From NCBI RefSeq assembly GCF_030348765.1, contig NZ_JAUCEU010000007.1, forward strand, positions 5,181,501 to 5,245,500: 64,000 nt of DNA, in the 5' to 3' direction. Position 1 is the stretch's first letter. Each line of letters begins with the position of its first letter. The notes beneath the pieces are model-generated. The model made no database searches and was not told the DNA's origin. It saw only the letters and a list, made by a program, of their open reading frames with translations. Below, one piece after another: positions 25,833-35,701 of the stretch. The position numbers were made by a program, and so were the translations under genes. This stretch comes from Neobacillus sp. CF12 (lineage in GTDB: Bacteria; Bacillota; Bacilli; Bacillales; Cytobacillaceae).

Positions 25833-26267
25833 ATGGAATATAAAGTGAAAATTAAGTTGATAAATAATGAAGCAAAATTACCGTATCGTGCAAATGAAGG
25901 TGACGCTGGCATGGATTTATTTTCTATTGAGGAAAAGATAATCAAGGCTGGAGAATCCGAATTAATACGAACAGGAATACAAATGGAATTACCTGAAGGA
26001 ACAGAGGCACAGATTAGACCTAGAAGTGGATTAGCTTTAAAACATTCTATTACAGTACTAAATAGCCCAGGAACGATTGATGAGGGATACAGAGGCGAAA
26101 TCCAGGTGATTTTAATAAACCACGGGAAAGAAGATTTTAAGGTAGAGAAACAGATGAGAATTGCTCAGATGGTTATAACTCCAGTAATACAGGTTAAACT
26201 TGAAAGAACAGAGGTTTTATCCAACACGGAAAGAGATAAAGGTGGGTTCGGTTCATCAGGTGAATAA
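25833..26267 (+). CDS. dut: dUTP diphosphatase (dUTPase)
   Basis: Hydrolyses dUTP to dUMP and pyrophosphate, keeping uracil out of DNA. The 144-residue trimeric type shows the five motifs: [10 protein letters not shown] (1), [10 protein letters not shown] (2), [15 protein letters not shown] (3), RIAQMVI (4), [10 protein letters not shown] (5, flexible C-terminus). The ATG at 25833 follows CGGGGGA; an earlier in-frame ATG at 25803 lacks a ribosome site. It does not lie in a prophage here. A strong terminator follows. Confidence 0.96.
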   Translation: MEYKVKIKLINNEAKLPYRANEGDAGMDLFSIEEKIIKAGESELIRTGIQMELPEGTEAQIRPRSGLALKHSITVLNSPGTIDEGYRGEIQVILINHGKEDFKVEKQMRIAQMVITPVIQVKLERTEVLSNTERDKGGFGSSGE

Positions 26268-26332
26268 ATAAGCAAAGATCTATCATGGTTGTCCCATACA
26301 TGATTGTGCAAGAGAAGTTATCCATAAATGAA

Positions 26333-26373
26333 AACCTTAATTTTGGATTATATCAAAATTAGGGTTTTTTTTA
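26333..26373 (+). terminator. Rho-independent terminator after dut
   Basis: AACCTTAATTTTG and CAAAATTAGGGTT pair over about 13 positions with one T:G pair, followed by eight or more T. Confidence 0.9.
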
Positions 26374-26481
26374 TAATGTTTATCAATTGTTTTGAATTAT
26401 TTTAAATAAAATTAATATTTTGTTTTACATTATTAAAGTTTATGTTAAACTATTATTAAATTAAGAAAAGGGGTGGTTGAT

Positions 26482-26781
26482 GTGGATAGTAAAAATGTTC
26501 CAAGCTGGATTCTGTCTTTGGAGAGTGAGGATTTGGAATTTATTAAAAACTTTGTTCTGAATTCAGGTTCTCTAAAAGAAATCGCAAAGATTTATGAAGT
26601 CTCATATCCAACCGTAAGAATTAAACTAGATAGGCTAATTGAAAAAATAAAAATAAACGATGTCATAGATAACGAGGAATTTATCAAGTTTATCAAAAGG
26701 CTTTCAATTGATGATCGTATAAGCCTTGAGGATGCAAAATTGATTATTGAAAAATATAAACAAGAAAAGGATGAGAAGTAA
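26482..26781 (+). CDS. DUF2089-like small HTH protein
   Basis: A 99-residue protein (MDSKNVPSWI) with a helix-turn-helix at about 30-60 (GSLKEIAKIYEVSYPTVRIK), followed by a helical C-terminal half with DDRISLEDAKLIIEKY. This arrangement resembles DUF2089 transcription factors without their N-terminal zinc part. The GTG at 26482 is preferred over that at 26473 because AAAAGGGG lies immediately before the latter. It overlaps the next gene by one base (TAATG), so the two form an operon. It probably regulates its partner or itself. Confidence 0.7.
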   Translation: MDSKNVPSWILSLESEDLEFIKNFVLNSGSLKEIAKIYEVSYPTVRIKLDRLIEKIKINDVIDNEEFIKFIKRLSIDDRISLEDAKLIIEKYKQEKDEK

Positions 26782-27062
26782 TGGTTGATTTTTATGGGGT
26801 TTTAATAGCTGCCGGTGTATTAGCTGTTCAATATTTTTTTTCAACTAGGAATAGTGTTTTTTGGGGGGCAATTATACCAGTAGCTTATATTGTTGTTTTA
26901 ACATGGATGCTTGTAACAAGCCGTATTGAAAGTGCAATTGCCTTCATCCTAATACTGATTTTAGGGATACTTTTTCTTATTGCAGAATGGAATGGTGGTA
27001 GAAAGTATCTTCGTGAGAAAAGACGAAAAGAATTAGATAGAATGAAAACTCATGATATGTAA
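26781..27062 (+). CDS. Small membrane protein paired with the HTH gene
   Basis: A 93-residue protein with three membrane segments (about 5-20, 27-44, 50-68) and a strongly basic C-terminal tail (KYLREKRRKELDRMK). It starts in the stop codon of the HTH gene, so translation is coupled. I do not recognise the family. The small-HTH/membrane-protein arrangement recalls envelope-stress pairs, but this is only contextual. Confidence 0.65.
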   Translation: MVDFYGVLIAAGVLAVQYFFSTRNSVFWGAIIPVAYIVVLTWMLVTSRIESAIAFILILILGILFLIAEWNGGRKYLREKRRKELDRMKTHDM

Positions 27063-27191
27063 TAGGGATTATGGAAATGGAAAAAGCATATTTTGCAAAA
27101 AATGAAGTAAATTATCAAAGACAGAATAACTATTAGATAAACCTTATTTTCTGTATAATAAAATTTGAGCATACATAAAGGGGGCGATACA

Positions 27192-28277
27192 ATGGCTAAT
27201 TTAGATGAGACTTTAACGATGTTAAAGGATTTAACCGATGCCAAAGGAATTCCCGGCAACGAGAGGGAAGTTCGCAAAGTAATGACGAAATACATAGCAC
27301 CATATGCGGATGACGTAACGACAGACGGCCTTGGCAGTCTAATTGCCAAGAAGGTGGGAAAAGAGGGCGGTCCTAGAATTATCGTAGCTGGCCACTTAGA
27401 TGAAGTTGGTTTCATGGTTACACAAATTGATGATAAGGGATTCCTTCGTTTTCAACCAGTTGGCGGCTGGTGGTCACAAGTTATGCTCGCTCAGCGTGTA
27501 ACGATTGTGACAAAAAAGGGTGATATCCTTGGTGTTATTGGGTCAAAGCCTCCACACATATTATCGGTAGAAGCACGTAAGAAACCAGTAGAAATAAAAG
27601 ATATGTTCATTGATATTGGTGCCTCTAGCCGTGAGGAAGCTCTTGGATGGGGTGTCCTTCCGGGAGATATGGTTGTACCATATTTCGAGTTTACGGTTAT
27701 GAATAATGAAAAAATGCTTTTGGCAAAAGCATGGGATAACCGCATTGGCTGTGCGATTGCTATTGATGTATTGAAGCAGTTAAAGGGTGTGGAACATCCG
27801 AACGAGGTTTATGGACTCGGAACAACTCAAGAGGAAATCGGCTCACGTGGCGCCAAAACCTCTGCGGAGAAAATTAATCCTGATATCGGTTTTGCTGTCG
27901 ATGTTGGTATTGCTGGAGATACACCTGGAATTTCTGAAAAAGAAGCAATGAGCAAAATGGGGAAAGGTCCACAAATCATTTTATACGATGCTACCCTTGT
28001 GGCACATAAAGGTTTGCGTGATTTTATTATTACCGTTGCTGATGAGATGAATATCCCTTATCAATTCGATGTTATTCCAGGAGGAGGGACAGATGCCGGT
28101 CCTATCCATACTTCACACACTGGAGTTCCGTCGATAGCCATAACGATTGCAACACGTTATATCCATTCACATGCAGCAATGCTACATCGTGATGACTATG
28201 AAAATGCAGTGAAACTGATTGTTGAAGTGATCAAGCGATTAGACCGGGAGACAGTTGATAAAATTACCTTTGAATAG
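27192..28277 (+). CDS. ysdC: M42 family glutamyl/deblocking aminopeptidase YsdC
   Basis: A dizinc aminopeptidase or endoglucanase-like M42 peptidase, 361 residues. Visible metal ligands and motifs: [12 protein letters not shown] (first His/Asp), [11 protein letters not shown] (bridging Asp), [11 protein letters not shown] (catalytic Glu pair), [12 protein letters not shown] and the C-terminal IHSHAAMLH. The ATG at 27192 follows AAAGGGGGCG; an upstream in-frame start has no such site. Located as in B. subtilis, before sspI. A terminator follows. Confidence 0.92.
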   Translation: MANLDETLTMLKDLTDAKGIPGNEREVRKVMTKYIAPYADDVTTDGLGSLIAKKVGKEGGPRIIVAGHLDEVGFMVTQIDDKGFLRFQPVGGWWSQVMLAQRVTIVTKKGDILGVIGSKPPHILSVEARKKPVEIKDMFIDIGASSREEALGWGVLPGDMVVPYFEFTVMNNEKMLLAKAWDNRIGCAIAIDVLKQLKGVEHPNEVYGLGTTQEEIGSRGAKTSAEKINPDIGFAVDVGIAGDTPGISEKEAMSKMGKGPQIILYDATLVAHKGLRDFIITVADEMNIPYQFDVIPGGGTDAGPIHTSHTGVPSIAITIATRYIHSHAAMLHRDDYENAVKLIVEVIKRLDRETVDKITFE

Positions 28278-28285
28278 AAATTGAT

Positions 28286-28314
28286 GTCCTCGATATTATG
28301 TCGGGGACTTTTTT
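28286..28314 (+). terminator. Rho-independent terminator after ysdC
   Basis: GTCCTCGA and TCGGGGAC form an 8-bp stem with one T:G pair, then six T. The tandem repeat array begins directly after. Confidence 0.85.
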
Positions 28315-28512
28315 ACTGGCGGATGGCGAGAAATACTGGCGGATAGCAAGAAATACTGGCGGATAGCGAGAAATACTGGCGGATGGCGAGAAATACTGGC
28401 GGATGGCGAGAAATACTGGCGGATGGCGTAGAAATACTGATGGATAGCGAGAAATACTGATGGATAGCGAGAAATACTGGCGGATGGCGAGAAATACTGG
28501 CGGATAATCATA
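28314..28512. repeat. Tandem repeat, 20-bp period, about ten units
   Basis: The unit ACTGGCGGATGGCGAGAAAT is repeated about ten times head to tail, with variants GGATAGC, GCAAG and CTGATGG; the sixth unit has one extra base. It fills the gap between the convergent ysdC and sspI. On the minus strand it makes an open frame of repeated Leu-Ala-Ile-Arg-Gln-Tyr-Phe-like peptides because the period is not a multiple of three; I do not regard it as coding. Confidence 0.9.
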
Positions 28513-28518
28513 AATAGA

Positions 28519-28541
28519 GCTGCCGAGTTCAAATCGGCAGC
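28519..28541 (-). terminator. Probable terminator hairpin of sspI
   Basis: GCTGCCGA and TCGGCAGC form an 8-bp perfect stem just past the sspI stop codon. The T-run on the minus strand is poor. Confidence 0.6.
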
Positions 28542-28552
28542 ACCATACTAAA

Positions 28553-28762
28553 TTACTTTAACCCATTTTCAAGTGTTGCAAGCATTTCCTTCTTTTCTTC
28601 CTCAGAGGAGTTCTTCCAAATAACCTCAAATAATACTCCTAAGCCTGGAAGCATTTTTTCCTCGCCATTTTGGATGGCGTCAACAATTGTATCTTCTAAT
28701 TCATCTTGGGAGTTACCAGCAACATTGTGAATAATAGCATTGCGCAAATTTAAATTCATCAT
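28553..28762 (-). CDS. sspI: Small acid-soluble spore protein SspI
   Basis: A 69-residue minor spore protein expressed in the forespore. The sequence type ([35 protein letters not shown]) closely matches B. subtilis SspI. The start is at 28762 or 28759 (two adjacent ATGs), both downstream of AAGGAG; the longer frame upstream is not preceded by a ribosome site. Its presence is the clearest evidence for a spore-former. A SigG promoter could not be confidently placed. Confidence 0.93.
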   Translation of the reverse strand: MMNLNLRNAIIHNVAGNSQDELEDTIVDAIQNGEEKMLPGLGVLFEVIWKNSSEEEKKEMLATLENGLK

Positions 28763-28870
28763 CACACACTCCTTATTAATCCTGTATTTCTTTAATATGA
28801 TTTCTATATTTGGTTTTATTATGTATTTTTTTTGGGATATAATGAGAAAAAACACTAGAGGAGAACAAAC

Positions 28871-29620
28871 TTGAAGCATATTGAATCCATTCAAAACCCT
28901 AAAGTAAAACAATGGAAAAAGCTGTTAACGAAAAAGGAGCGGGATAAATCCGGAACCTTCTTAGTTGAGGGCTTTCATTTAGTCGAAGAAGCATTAAAAC
29001 AAAGTGAGCGTGTAATCGAAATTATCGTTTCTGATAAGACTGGTCTCCCGCCGCGCTGGGATTCTGGAGAAATACCCGTTACAATTGTTACGGAAGAAAT
29101 ATCAAATTCTCTTTCTGACACAGAGGCACCGCAAGGGATTTATGCGGTTTGCCGCCAGATTCTAATAGATGTACCGAATGCAAAGACGTACCTGCTAATT
29201 GATGCAGTACAAGATCCAGGAAACTTGGGTACGATGATTCGAACGGCTGACGCAGCTGGTATTGACGCAGTAATCGTAGGTAAGGGAAGCGTGGATGTAT
29301 ATAATTCAAAGGTACTTCGCTCGGGACAAGGCAGTCATTTTCACCTGCCCATCATAAGAGGCGATCTCAATGAGTGGATCGAAAAACTCAATGCGAAAAA
29401 TATTTCGGTTTACGGTACAGCACTGGAAGGTGCATCTGCATATACTGATATTTCAACAGATGATTCCTTTGCCTTACTGGTTGGCAATGAAGGCAGCGGG
29501 GTTAACAAAGAACTTCTTGAAAAAACGACAGCAAACCTTTATATTCCCATCTACGGTAAAAGTGAATCACTCAATGTCGCAGTAGCAACAGGCATCCTGT
29601 TATATTTTTTTAAAAAATAG
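28871..29620 (+). CDS. ysgA: SpoU-type rRNA 2'-O-methyltransferase YsgA
   Basis: A 249-residue SPOUT-class RNA methyltransferase. An N-terminal substrate-binding domain (about 1-100) precedes the knotted catalytic domain with the motifs [22 protein letters not shown] (motif 1, Asn-Leu-Gly), [14 protein letters not shown] (motif 2) and [19 protein letters not shown] (motif 3). The TTG start follows GAGGAG. It precedes pheS as in B. subtilis. The modified nucleotide cannot be read from sequence. Confidence 0.92.
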   Translation: MKHIESIQNPKVKQWKKLLTKKERDKSGTFLVEGFHLVEEALKQSERVIEIIVSDKTGLPPRWDSGEIPVTIVTEEISNSLSDTEAPQGIYAVCRQILIDVPNAKTYLLIDAVQDPGNLGTMIRTADAAGIDAVIVGKGSVDVYNSKVLRSGQGSHFHLPIIRGDLNEWIEKLNAKNISVYGTALEGASAYTDISTDDSFALLVGNEGSGVNKELLEKTTANLYIPIYGKSESLNVAVATGILLYFFKK

Positions 29621-29631
29621 ACGATACTAGT

Positions 29632-29660
29632 TTGAATCATTAAGTAAAATATTATATAAT
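29632..29660 (+). promoter_or_regulatory. pheST promoter
   Basis: TTGAAT (29632-29637), 17 bases, TATAAT (29655-29660), about 30 bases before the T-box leader starts. Confidence 0.7.
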
Positions 29661-29690
29661 AATTTACATTATTGAAAATAACCAAAGACG

Positions 29691-29945
29691 TTGACGGAGA
29701 AAAGTATCTTATCAATGACCATTTAGGGAGAAAGTGCCGTGACTGAAAGCACTTTTATGGGCATGTTAAGAGAAGTTCACCTCCTGAGTTGGCATCGGGA
29801 CCACGAAAGTACTTTCGTGTAAAGGTGCACCGGCCTATGCCGTTATCACAATCAAGCGAACACTTGTGTTTTTTACATACTGTGTTTACAAGGGTGGTAC
29901 CGCGACTATAAACCTCGTCCCTTTCCAGGGATGGGGTTTTTTTGT
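29691..29945 (+). promoter_or_regulatory. T-box leader (tRNA-Phe) of pheST
   Basis: Begins GACGGAGAAAAGTA and contains the specifier loop AGAAGTTCACC with TTC (Phe) at 29776-29778, a GCCGTTATC segment, the T-box AGGGTGGTACCGCG (29890-29904) and a terminator (CCTCGTCCC/GGGATGGGG, then T's) ending at 29945. The variable T-box base T fits the A discriminator of tRNA-Phe. Confidence 0.93.
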
Positions 29946-29993
29946 TTTTCAAAAAGTCATTCACCATTATATGAAAATAAGGAGGAACTTCAA

Positions 29994-31031
29994 ATGCAAG
30001 AACGTTTAAAGGAATTGCAGCAGGAAGCTATTCAAAGTATTGAACAGTCTTCAAGCTTAAAAGAATTAAATGACATTCGCGTTGCTTATTTAGGGAAAAA
30101 AGGACCAATCACGGAAGTACTTCGTGGAATGGGTAAACTTTCAGCCGAGGAGCGTCCAATGATGGGGGCACTCGCAAATGAAGTCCGTGAAGCCATTGCG
30201 ACCACATTAGAAGCAAAACAAAAGGGTCTAGAGGAAGCGGCTGTATTAGAGAAACTAGCTTCTGAGTCGATTGATGTAACACTTCCAGGAAGACCGGTTA
30301 AAGTTGGTAACCACCATCCACTAACAAGAATCATTGAAGAAATTGAAGATTTATTTATTGGTATGGGTTATCAAGTGGCTGAAGGACCTGAAGTAGAGCA
30401 GGATTATTATAACTTTGAGGCTCTTAATTTACCAAAGGGTCATCCGGCACGCGATATGCAGGATTCCTTCTATATTACAGATGAAATTTTACTGCGCACG
30501 CATACATCGCCAGTACAGGCACGGACAATGGAAAAGAACCAGGGTAAAGGCCCAATCAAAATCATCTGCCCAGGTAAAGTGTACCGCCGTGATAATGATG
30601 ATGCGACACACTCTCACCAGTTCATGCAAATTGAAGGTCTCGTTGTCGGCGAGAATATCCGTATGAGTGACCTAAAAGGCACTTTAGAGGTTTTTGCAAA
30701 GAAAATGTTTGGTGAAGACCGTGAAATCAGATTACGACCAAGTTTCTTCCCGTTTACAGAGCCTTCTGTTGAGATGGATATTTCTTGCATGATTTGCGGC
30801 GGACATGGCTGTAATGTTTGTAAGAAAACAGGCTGGATTGAGATTCTTGGAGCAGGAATGGTTCATCCAAACGTCCTTGAAATGGCTGGCTATGATTCTA
30901 AAAAATACACTGGATTTGCATTTGGAATGGGACCAGAGCGAATTGCCATGTTGAAATACGGCGTTGATGATATTCGTCATTTCTATACAAATGATGTACG
31001 GTTCTTAAAACAATTTTCTAAACATGAGTAG
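29994..31031 (+). CDS. pheS: Phenylalanyl-tRNA synthetase alpha subunit
   Basis: Catalytic subunit of the alpha2-beta2 class IIc synthetase, 345 residues. An N-terminal coiled coil (about 1-85) is followed by the core with motif 2 ([29 protein letters not shown]) and motif 3 ([11 protein letters not shown]). The ATG at 29994 follows AAGGAGGAA; the longer frame begins inside the T-box terminator. It is cotranscribed with pheT, 14 bases downstream. Confidence 0.97.
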   Translation: MQERLKELQQEAIQSIEQSSSLKELNDIRVAYLGKKGPITEVLRGMGKLSAEERPMMGALANEVREAIATTLEAKQKGLEEAAVLEKLASESIDVTLPGRPVKVGNHHPLTRIIEEIEDLFIGMGYQVAEGPEVEQDYYNFEALNLPKGHPARDMQDSFYITDEILLRTHTSPVQARTMEKNQGKGPIKIICPGKVYRRDNDDATHSHQFMQIEGLVVGENIRMSDLKGTLEVFAKKMFGEDREIRLRPSFFPFTEPSVEMDISCMICGGHGCNVCKKTGWIEILGAGMVHPNVLEMAGYDSKKYTGFAFGMGPERIAMLKYGVDDIRHFYTNDVRFLKQFSKHE

Positions 31032-31045
31032 AGGAGGAGCATAAA

Positions 31046-33460
31046 ATGTTTGTTTCATATAAATGGCTCCAGGATTATGTTGATTTATCCGGAGTATCGG
31101 CTGATGAGTTAGCAGAAAAAATTACAAAGAGTGGGATTGAGGTTGAGGGCGTAGAGGTCCTTAACGAAGGGATTACAGGAGTAGTGGTTGGTCACGTTAT
31201 TGAACGTGTACAGCATCCGAATGCAGATAAATTAAGCAAATGCCAAGTTGATATTGGTCAGGGCGAACCTGTTCAAATTATTTGCGGCGCACCGAATGTG
31301 GCACAAGGGCAAAAGGTAGCAGTGGCAACCGTTGGTGCGGTTTTACCAGGTAACTTTAAAATAAAGCGTGCGAAGCTTCGCGGTGAGGAATCAAATGGAA
31401 TGATCTGCTCACTAACTGAGCTTGGTATTGAAGCGAAGGTTGTAGCGAAGGAATATTCTGAAGGGATCTTTGTTTTCCCTCAAGACGCAGAAGTTGGAAC
31501 AGACGCAATCGCGTTATTAAACCGTAATGATGAAGTCCTTGAGCTTGGACTAACTCCAAATCGTGCGGATTGCTTGAGTATGCTTGGTGTAGCATATGAA
31601 GTAGCCGCGATTCTTGGACGCGATGTCAAGCAGCCAGAAATCGATCTTCAGCCAGTGAATGAAAAAGCAACAGATTATATCACTGTTAAAGTTGATGCTA
31701 ATGAGGATAATCCTTTATATGTTGCCAAAGTAATTAAAAACGTAAAAATTGGTCCTGCACCATTATGGATGCAAACAAGACTAATGTCTGCAGGTATTCG
31801 TCCACACAATAATGTAGTCGATATCACTAACTACATTTTATTAGAATATGGTCAACCCCTGCATGCATTTGATTATGATCGCTTAGGTTCAAAGGAAATC
31901 CTTGTTCGCCGTGCAAATGATGGTGAGAAATTCACAACATTAGATGACGCAGAACGAACATTAACTTCTGACCACTTAGTGATTACAAATGGAATTGAGC
32001 CTGTAGCATTAGCCGGCGTTATGGGCGGAGCAAATTCTGAGGTTACATCAGATACAACAACTGTGTTGCTGGAGGCGGCTTATTTTACAGGAGGAACTGT
32101 AAGAAAAGCATCGAAAGACCACGGTTTACGTAGTGAAGCAAGTGCTCGTTTTGAAAAGGGTGTCGATCCAAATCGCGTTCGTGCTGCGGGTGAGCGTGCT
32201 GCCTACTTAATGGCAAAATACGCTGGCGGCGAAGTATTAGAAGGTGCTTCTGAAATTGATACACTAACAGTTGAGCCAGCAGTCGTATCAATCACACTTG
32301 AAAAAATCAATAGTGTCATCGGCACAAACTTGACTGTGGCCGATGTGGAAGCCATTTTTGAACGACTTCAATTTACGGTAACCAGTGAAGATGAGACGAT
32401 TACGGTTACAGCTCCAACACGTCGTGGCGACATCAAAATTGAGGAAGACTTAATTGAAGAAGTTGCCCGTCTTTATGGCTACGATAACATTCCGAAAACA
32501 TTGCCAATCGGTTCTGCTACACCAGGTAAATTATCGAGCTATCAGGAAAAAAGACGTATTGTCCGCCAATATTTAGAGGGTGCAGGTTTGTACCAGGCGG
32601 TAACGTATTCGTTAACAAGTGAGGAAAAAGCAGCACAATTTGCACTTGAGAAACGTGATTTCATCCGTTTAGCAATGCCAATGAGTGAGGACCGCAGTAT
32701 TCTGCGTTTAAGCATCATGCCACAACTGTTGGAAGTTTTAAAATACAATAGTGCTCGTCAAAACGACAGCCTCGCTGTTTATGAAACAGGTGCAGTATTC
32801 TTAGCCAATGGAAATGAAGTTCTACCTGAAGAGCAGGAGCATTTAGCTGGTGCGATTACAGGTCTATGGCACAGTCATTCATGGCAAGGTGAGAAAAAAG
32901 CGGTTGACTTCTATGTGTTAAAAGGTATTTTAGAAGGATTGTTTGCAAAACTTGGCCTTACAGAAAGTGTGACTTATGTTCAGGCTAAAGTGGATAATAT
33001 GCACCCAGGACGGACAGCTGAAATTCACTTAAATGGTGAAAGAATTGGATTTGTCGGTCAAGTACACCCAACCATGCAAAAAGAATTAGATTTAAAGGAT
33101 ACCTACGTGTTTGAGCTTTCACTAAAAGCAGTTCTTGAAGCAGCAACAGTGGCACTTAGATACGAAGGCATTCCACGTTTCCCTTCAATCACAAGAGACA
33201 TTGCTCTTGTCGTTGATAAAGAAACAGTCTCAGGCGTGTTAAAGGACATTATTCAAACTGCAGGCGGTAAGCTTCTAAAAGAAGTAAATGTCTTTGATCT
33301 ATACGAAGGTGATCGCATGGAAGAAGGCAAAAAGTCCATCGCGTACTCTCTAAAATATATGGATCCAGAACGTACATTAACTGATGAAGAAGTTACAAAG
33401 GTTCATACTCAAGTGCTTGAAGCATTGAGAAATCAGGCTGGAGCGGTATTGAGAGGGTAA
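31046..33460 (+). CDS. pheT: Phenylalanyl-tRNA synthetase beta subunit
   Basis: Structural, editing and tRNA-binding subunit, 804 residues. An N-terminal tRNA-binding (EMAP-like) domain (about 40-150), B3/B4 editing domain (about 210-390), B5 domain (about 405-475), the catalytic-like core, and a C-terminal anticodon-binding domain (FDX-ACB, about 710-804) are visible from their typical sequence blocks. The ATG has GAGGAGGAGC upstream. A strong terminator follows. Confidence 0.97.
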   Translation: MFVSYKWLQDYVDLSGVSADELAEKITKSGIEVEGVEVLNEGITGVVVGHVIERVQHPNADKLSKCQVDIGQGEPVQIICGAPNVAQGQKVAVATVGAVLPGNFKIKRAKLRGEESNGMICSLTELGIEAKVVAKEYSEGIFVFPQDAEVGTDAIALLNRNDEVLELGLTPNRADCLSMLGVAYEVAAILGRDVKQPEIDLQPVNEKATDYITVKVDANEDNPLYVAKVIKNVKIGPAPLWMQTRLMSAGIRPHNNVVDITNYILLEYGQPLHAFDYDRLGSKEILVRRANDGEKFTTLDDAERTLTSDHLVITNGIEPVALAGVMGGANSEVTSDTTTVLLEAAYFTGGTVRKASKDHGLRSEASARFEKGVDPNRVRAAGERAAYLMAKYAGGEVLEGASEIDTLTVEPAVVSITLEKINSVIGTNLTVADVEAIFERLQFTVTSEDETITVTAPTRRGDIKIEEDLIEEVARLYGYDNIPKTLPIGSATPGKLSSYQEKRRIVRQYLEGAGLYQAVTYSLTSEEKAAQFALEKRDFIRLAMPMSEDRSILRLSIMPQLLEVLKYNSARQNDSLAVYETGAVFLANGNEVLPEEQEHLAGAITGLWHSHSWQGEKKAVDFYVLKGILEGLFAKLGLTESVTYVQAKVDNMHPGRTAEIHLNGERIGFVGQVHPTMQKELDLKDTYVFELSLKAVLEAATVALRYEGIPRFPSITRDIALVVDKETVSGVLKDIIQTAGGKLLKEVNVFDLYEGDRMEEGKKSIAYSLKYMDPERTLTDEEVTKVHTQVLEALRNQAGAVLRG

Positions 33461-33468
33461 TTAAATGG

Positions 33469-33508
33469 AAAAATGACCTAGTGATAATCCACTAGGTCAT
33501 TTTTTTAT
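33469..33508 (+). terminator. Rho-independent terminator after pheT
   Basis: AAATGACCTAGTG and CACTAGGTCATTT form a 13-bp perfect stem followed by T's. Confidence 0.93.
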
Positions 33509-33552
33509 GCTGATATTGATAAAAGAAATTGAGAAAAAATGAAATTTGGACT

Positions 33553-33718
33553 AATGCAGGCAGCCTGGAGTGACCGAAGAGCATTCATAAAAAGTATTTG
33601 GGTTAATGCAGGCAGTCTGGAGCGACCGAAAAGCATTCATAAAAAGCATTTGGGTCAATGCAGGCAGTCTGGAGTGACTGAAGAGAATTCATGAGAAGCA
33701 TTTGGGTCAATGCATAAA
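33553..33718. repeat. Tandem repeat, 52-bp period, 3.2 units
   Basis: The unit starts AATGCAGGCAG(C/T)CTGGAG at 33553, 33605 and 33657, with a partial fourth at 33709 (AATGCA). Each unit carries TGACCGAAGAGCATTCATAAAAAG and ATTTGGGTTAAT-like parts, with a few substitutions. It lies between pheT and the convergent rnhC and runs up to the rnhC stop. No reading frame or terminator is evident in it. Confidence 0.9.
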
Positions 33719-34657
33719 TCATCTCCTCTTTTTATTCACCAAATTCATCGCCTTCTCCGTATTAGCAAAGTGTAACTTTACAAACTGTGGCAATACTTCT
33801 CTCCCTTTTTTCAAAATCAATTTTGCAGCGGCTTCATCGACTTGAGCACCTGCTCCTTTTGGAATTTTAAAGCCTGCCGAATCACTTAGCTTGTCAAAGT
33901 ACTGCACAAAAGCATAACGTGCAAGGATCGAAGCGGCAGCTACCGCAAGATGGATACCCTCTGCTTTCGTGCTAAAATAAACATTTTCCCGCGCCACAGC
34001 TTTTTGATTTTTAATATGCTGATAATAGGTACTTTCTTGAACAAATTGGTCGATAAGTATTGCTTCAGGTTTAACAGGTGAAATTTTTTCGAGCACATTT
34101 AGAATAGCTTGATTATGTAGGAGGGCCTTCATTTTCCCCTGTGACATTCCTGATTTCTGCAGTTGATTATATTTTTCATTTTTTAGTGTCATCAAACTAA
34201 ATGGAACAATATCTTTTATTACCTTTGCGATGGCAATAATTTTTTCATCATTTAAATCTTTCGAATCTCTGACACCTAATTCTTTTAATAACGGAATATC
34301 CTCTTTTCGTACATACGCAGCAACGACAGTAATCGGACCAAAAAAGTCACCAGTACCAACCTCATCTGAACCAATTACCGACATTTGACTGATTCCACTC
34401 GGTACACTACCTTTAGGAGCACTCGTTTTAGCAGGTGCAGTGCTCTTTGCTGCTGCCACACCCCATCTACTCGCTTCAGTTTCACTGCCACTTCCTTGAA
34501 ATAAAACTTTCCCAGACTTATAGGCAGTAATCATCGAGCCTGAAGTCTTGGCAGCAAACACACTCCCTGGAGGAGTCTTTTCTAGTAATTTGCCTTCATA
34601 GTAACTTTTCATTTTATTAATTTCAGTCATACTTAGATTTAAAACAACATTTCCCAC
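33719..34657 (-). CDS. rnhC: Ribonuclease HIII
   Basis: Degrades RNA in RNA-DNA hybrids. The 312-residue protein has an N-terminal TBP-like substrate-binding domain (about 1-85) and a type 2 RNase H core with the metal site GSDEVGTGDFFGP, the RDSKDLNDEK motif and later acidic residues (ILIDQF, AVAAASILARY). I prefer the GTG at 34657, ten bases after AGGAG, giving a length near B. subtilis RnhC (313); TTG 34663 and TTG 34678 are alternatives. Divergent from zapA. Confidence 0.92.
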   Translation of the reverse strand: MGNVVLNLSMTEINKMKSYYEGKLLEKTPPGSVFAAKTSGSMITAYKSGKVLFQGSGSETEASRWGVAAAKSTAPAKTSAPKGSVPSGISQMSVIGSDEVGTGDFFGPITVVAAYVRKEDIPLLKELGVRDSKDLNDEKIIAIAKVIKDIVPFSLMTLKNEKYNQLQKSGMSQGKMKALLHNQAILNVLEKISPVKPEAILIDQFVQESTYYQHIKNQKAVARENVYFSTKAEGIHLAVAAASILARYAFVQYFDKLSDSAGFKIPKGAGAQVDEAAAKLILKKGREVLPQFVKLHFANTEKAMNLVNKKRR

Positions 34658-34792
34658 TCCCAAAACACTCCTCGACAATTTTCTAGTAAAAAGTAAAAAA
34701 ACTCCAGTTTAAACTGTTTCTCTTTTCGACACATATCCGTTCGTGTTATATTATAAAATAGGGATTTCTTCGAATCGAATGGAGGCAGTAAT

Positions 34793-35053
34793 TTGTCAAA
34801 TACAGAAAAAACTAGAACAACCGTTGATATATACGGACAGCAATACGTTATTATAGGTGACGAAAGCCAAAGTCATGTTCGACGTGTGGCAGCATTGGTC
34901 GATAAAAAACTGCGCGAAATTGGTTCCAGGAATCCACTTCTAGATGTGAATAAGCTCGCCGTCCTAACAGCAGTAAATGCTGTTAATGATTATATTAAAA
35001 TGAAGGAACAATTAGAGCGGCTGCAATCTGAATTACAAAAGGAAAAGGACTGA
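34793..35053 (+). CDS. zapA: Cell division protein ZapA
   Basis: An 86-residue protein that promotes FtsZ bundling at the division ring. It has the ZapA start pattern TTVDIYGQQYVI and a C-terminal coiled coil (about 50-86). The TTG at 34793 follows GGAGGCAG. cvpA begins seven bases after its stop, so it opens the zapA-cvpA unit, as in B. subtilis. Confidence 0.93.
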   Translation: MSNTEKTRTTVDIYGQQYVIIGDESQSHVRRVAALVDKKLREIGSRNPLLDVNKLAVLTAVNAVNDYIKMKEQLERLQSELQKEKD

Positions 35054-35060
35054 ATAAGTC

Positions 35061-35615
35061 ATGTTGGATTTAGCAATTATTTTATTATTAATTTTTGGCT
35101 TTTTTATCGGTTTAAAAAGAGGCTTCATTTTACAGTTAGTCCATTTAACAGGTTTTATTATTGCATACATAGTGGCAAATTTATACTATGACGATTTGGC
35201 ACCAAGACTAACGCTATGGGTTCCCTATCCAAATCTCGGTACTGTTGCTCCTTTAAAACTATTAGGTGAGAATGGTAATATGGAGGAAGCCTTTTACCGT
35301 GCCATTTCCTTTGTTATCATTTTCTTTGCGGTAAAAATCTTACTGCAGATTATTGGATCCATGCTTGATTTTATTGCCCATTTGCCTGTTCTTAAGCAAT
35401 TAAATGTTTGGGCAGGAGGAATGCTAGGTTTTGCTGAAGTCTATTTAATTATCTTTATTTTATTATATATTGCTGCACTAGTGCCAATGGAACTTTTGCA
35501 AAAACCTTTGGACGATTCTATCATGGCAAATCTGATAGTCAATCATACGCCATTTCTATCACAACAAATAAAGAGTATGTGGATGGAATACACTGCTGCG
35601 TTAACTTCTCTCTGA
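35061..35615 (+). CDS. yshB: CvpA family membrane protein YshB
   Basis: A 184-residue protein with four membrane segments (about 2-20, 28-45, 78-98, 112-135). The N-terminal LDLAIILLLIFGFFIGLKRG is the CvpA family pattern. The C-terminal third is soluble. Member of the zapA unit. CvpA homologues relate to envelope stress and, in E. coli, colicin V production, but no direct activity is known. Confidence 0.88.
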   Translation: MLDLAIILLLIFGFFIGLKRGFILQLVHLTGFIIAYIVANLYYDDLAPRLTLWVPYPNLGTVAPLKLLGENGNMEEAFYRAISFVIIFFAVKILLQIIGSMLDFIAHLPVLKQLNVWAGGMLGFAEVYLIIFILLYIAALVPMELLQKPLDDSIMANLIVNHTPFLSQQIKSMWMEYTAALTSL

Positions 35616-35660
35616 GGAGAGAAGTTGTTCTTTAACTTCTCTCTAAAAAGAGAAGTTTTT
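35603..35660 (+). terminator. Two tandem terminator hairpins after cvpA
   Basis: AACTTCTCTC pairs with GAGAGAAGTT (35603-35626), and the same stem recurs at 35634-35657, followed by T's. The first stem includes the last codons and stop of yshB. It looks like a local duplication. Confidence 0.8.
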
Positions 35661-35701
35661 CTATTAAAAAGGTTAAAATAATAGCAAGGTAGGTGTAAAT
35701 A

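Noticed and set aside
25833..26267. Prophage remnant suggested by dut
   Set aside because: No phage genes, integrase or attachment repeats nearby; the flanks are ordinary backbone.
28314..28512. CRISPR array at the 20-bp repeats
   Set aside because: Units are directly adjacent without unique spacers and there are no cas genes.
28296..28532. 78-codon minus-strand frame with repeated Arg-Gln-Tyr-Phe-like peptides
   Set aside because: An artefact of the 20-bp tandem repeat; no ribosome site and it covers both flanking terminators.
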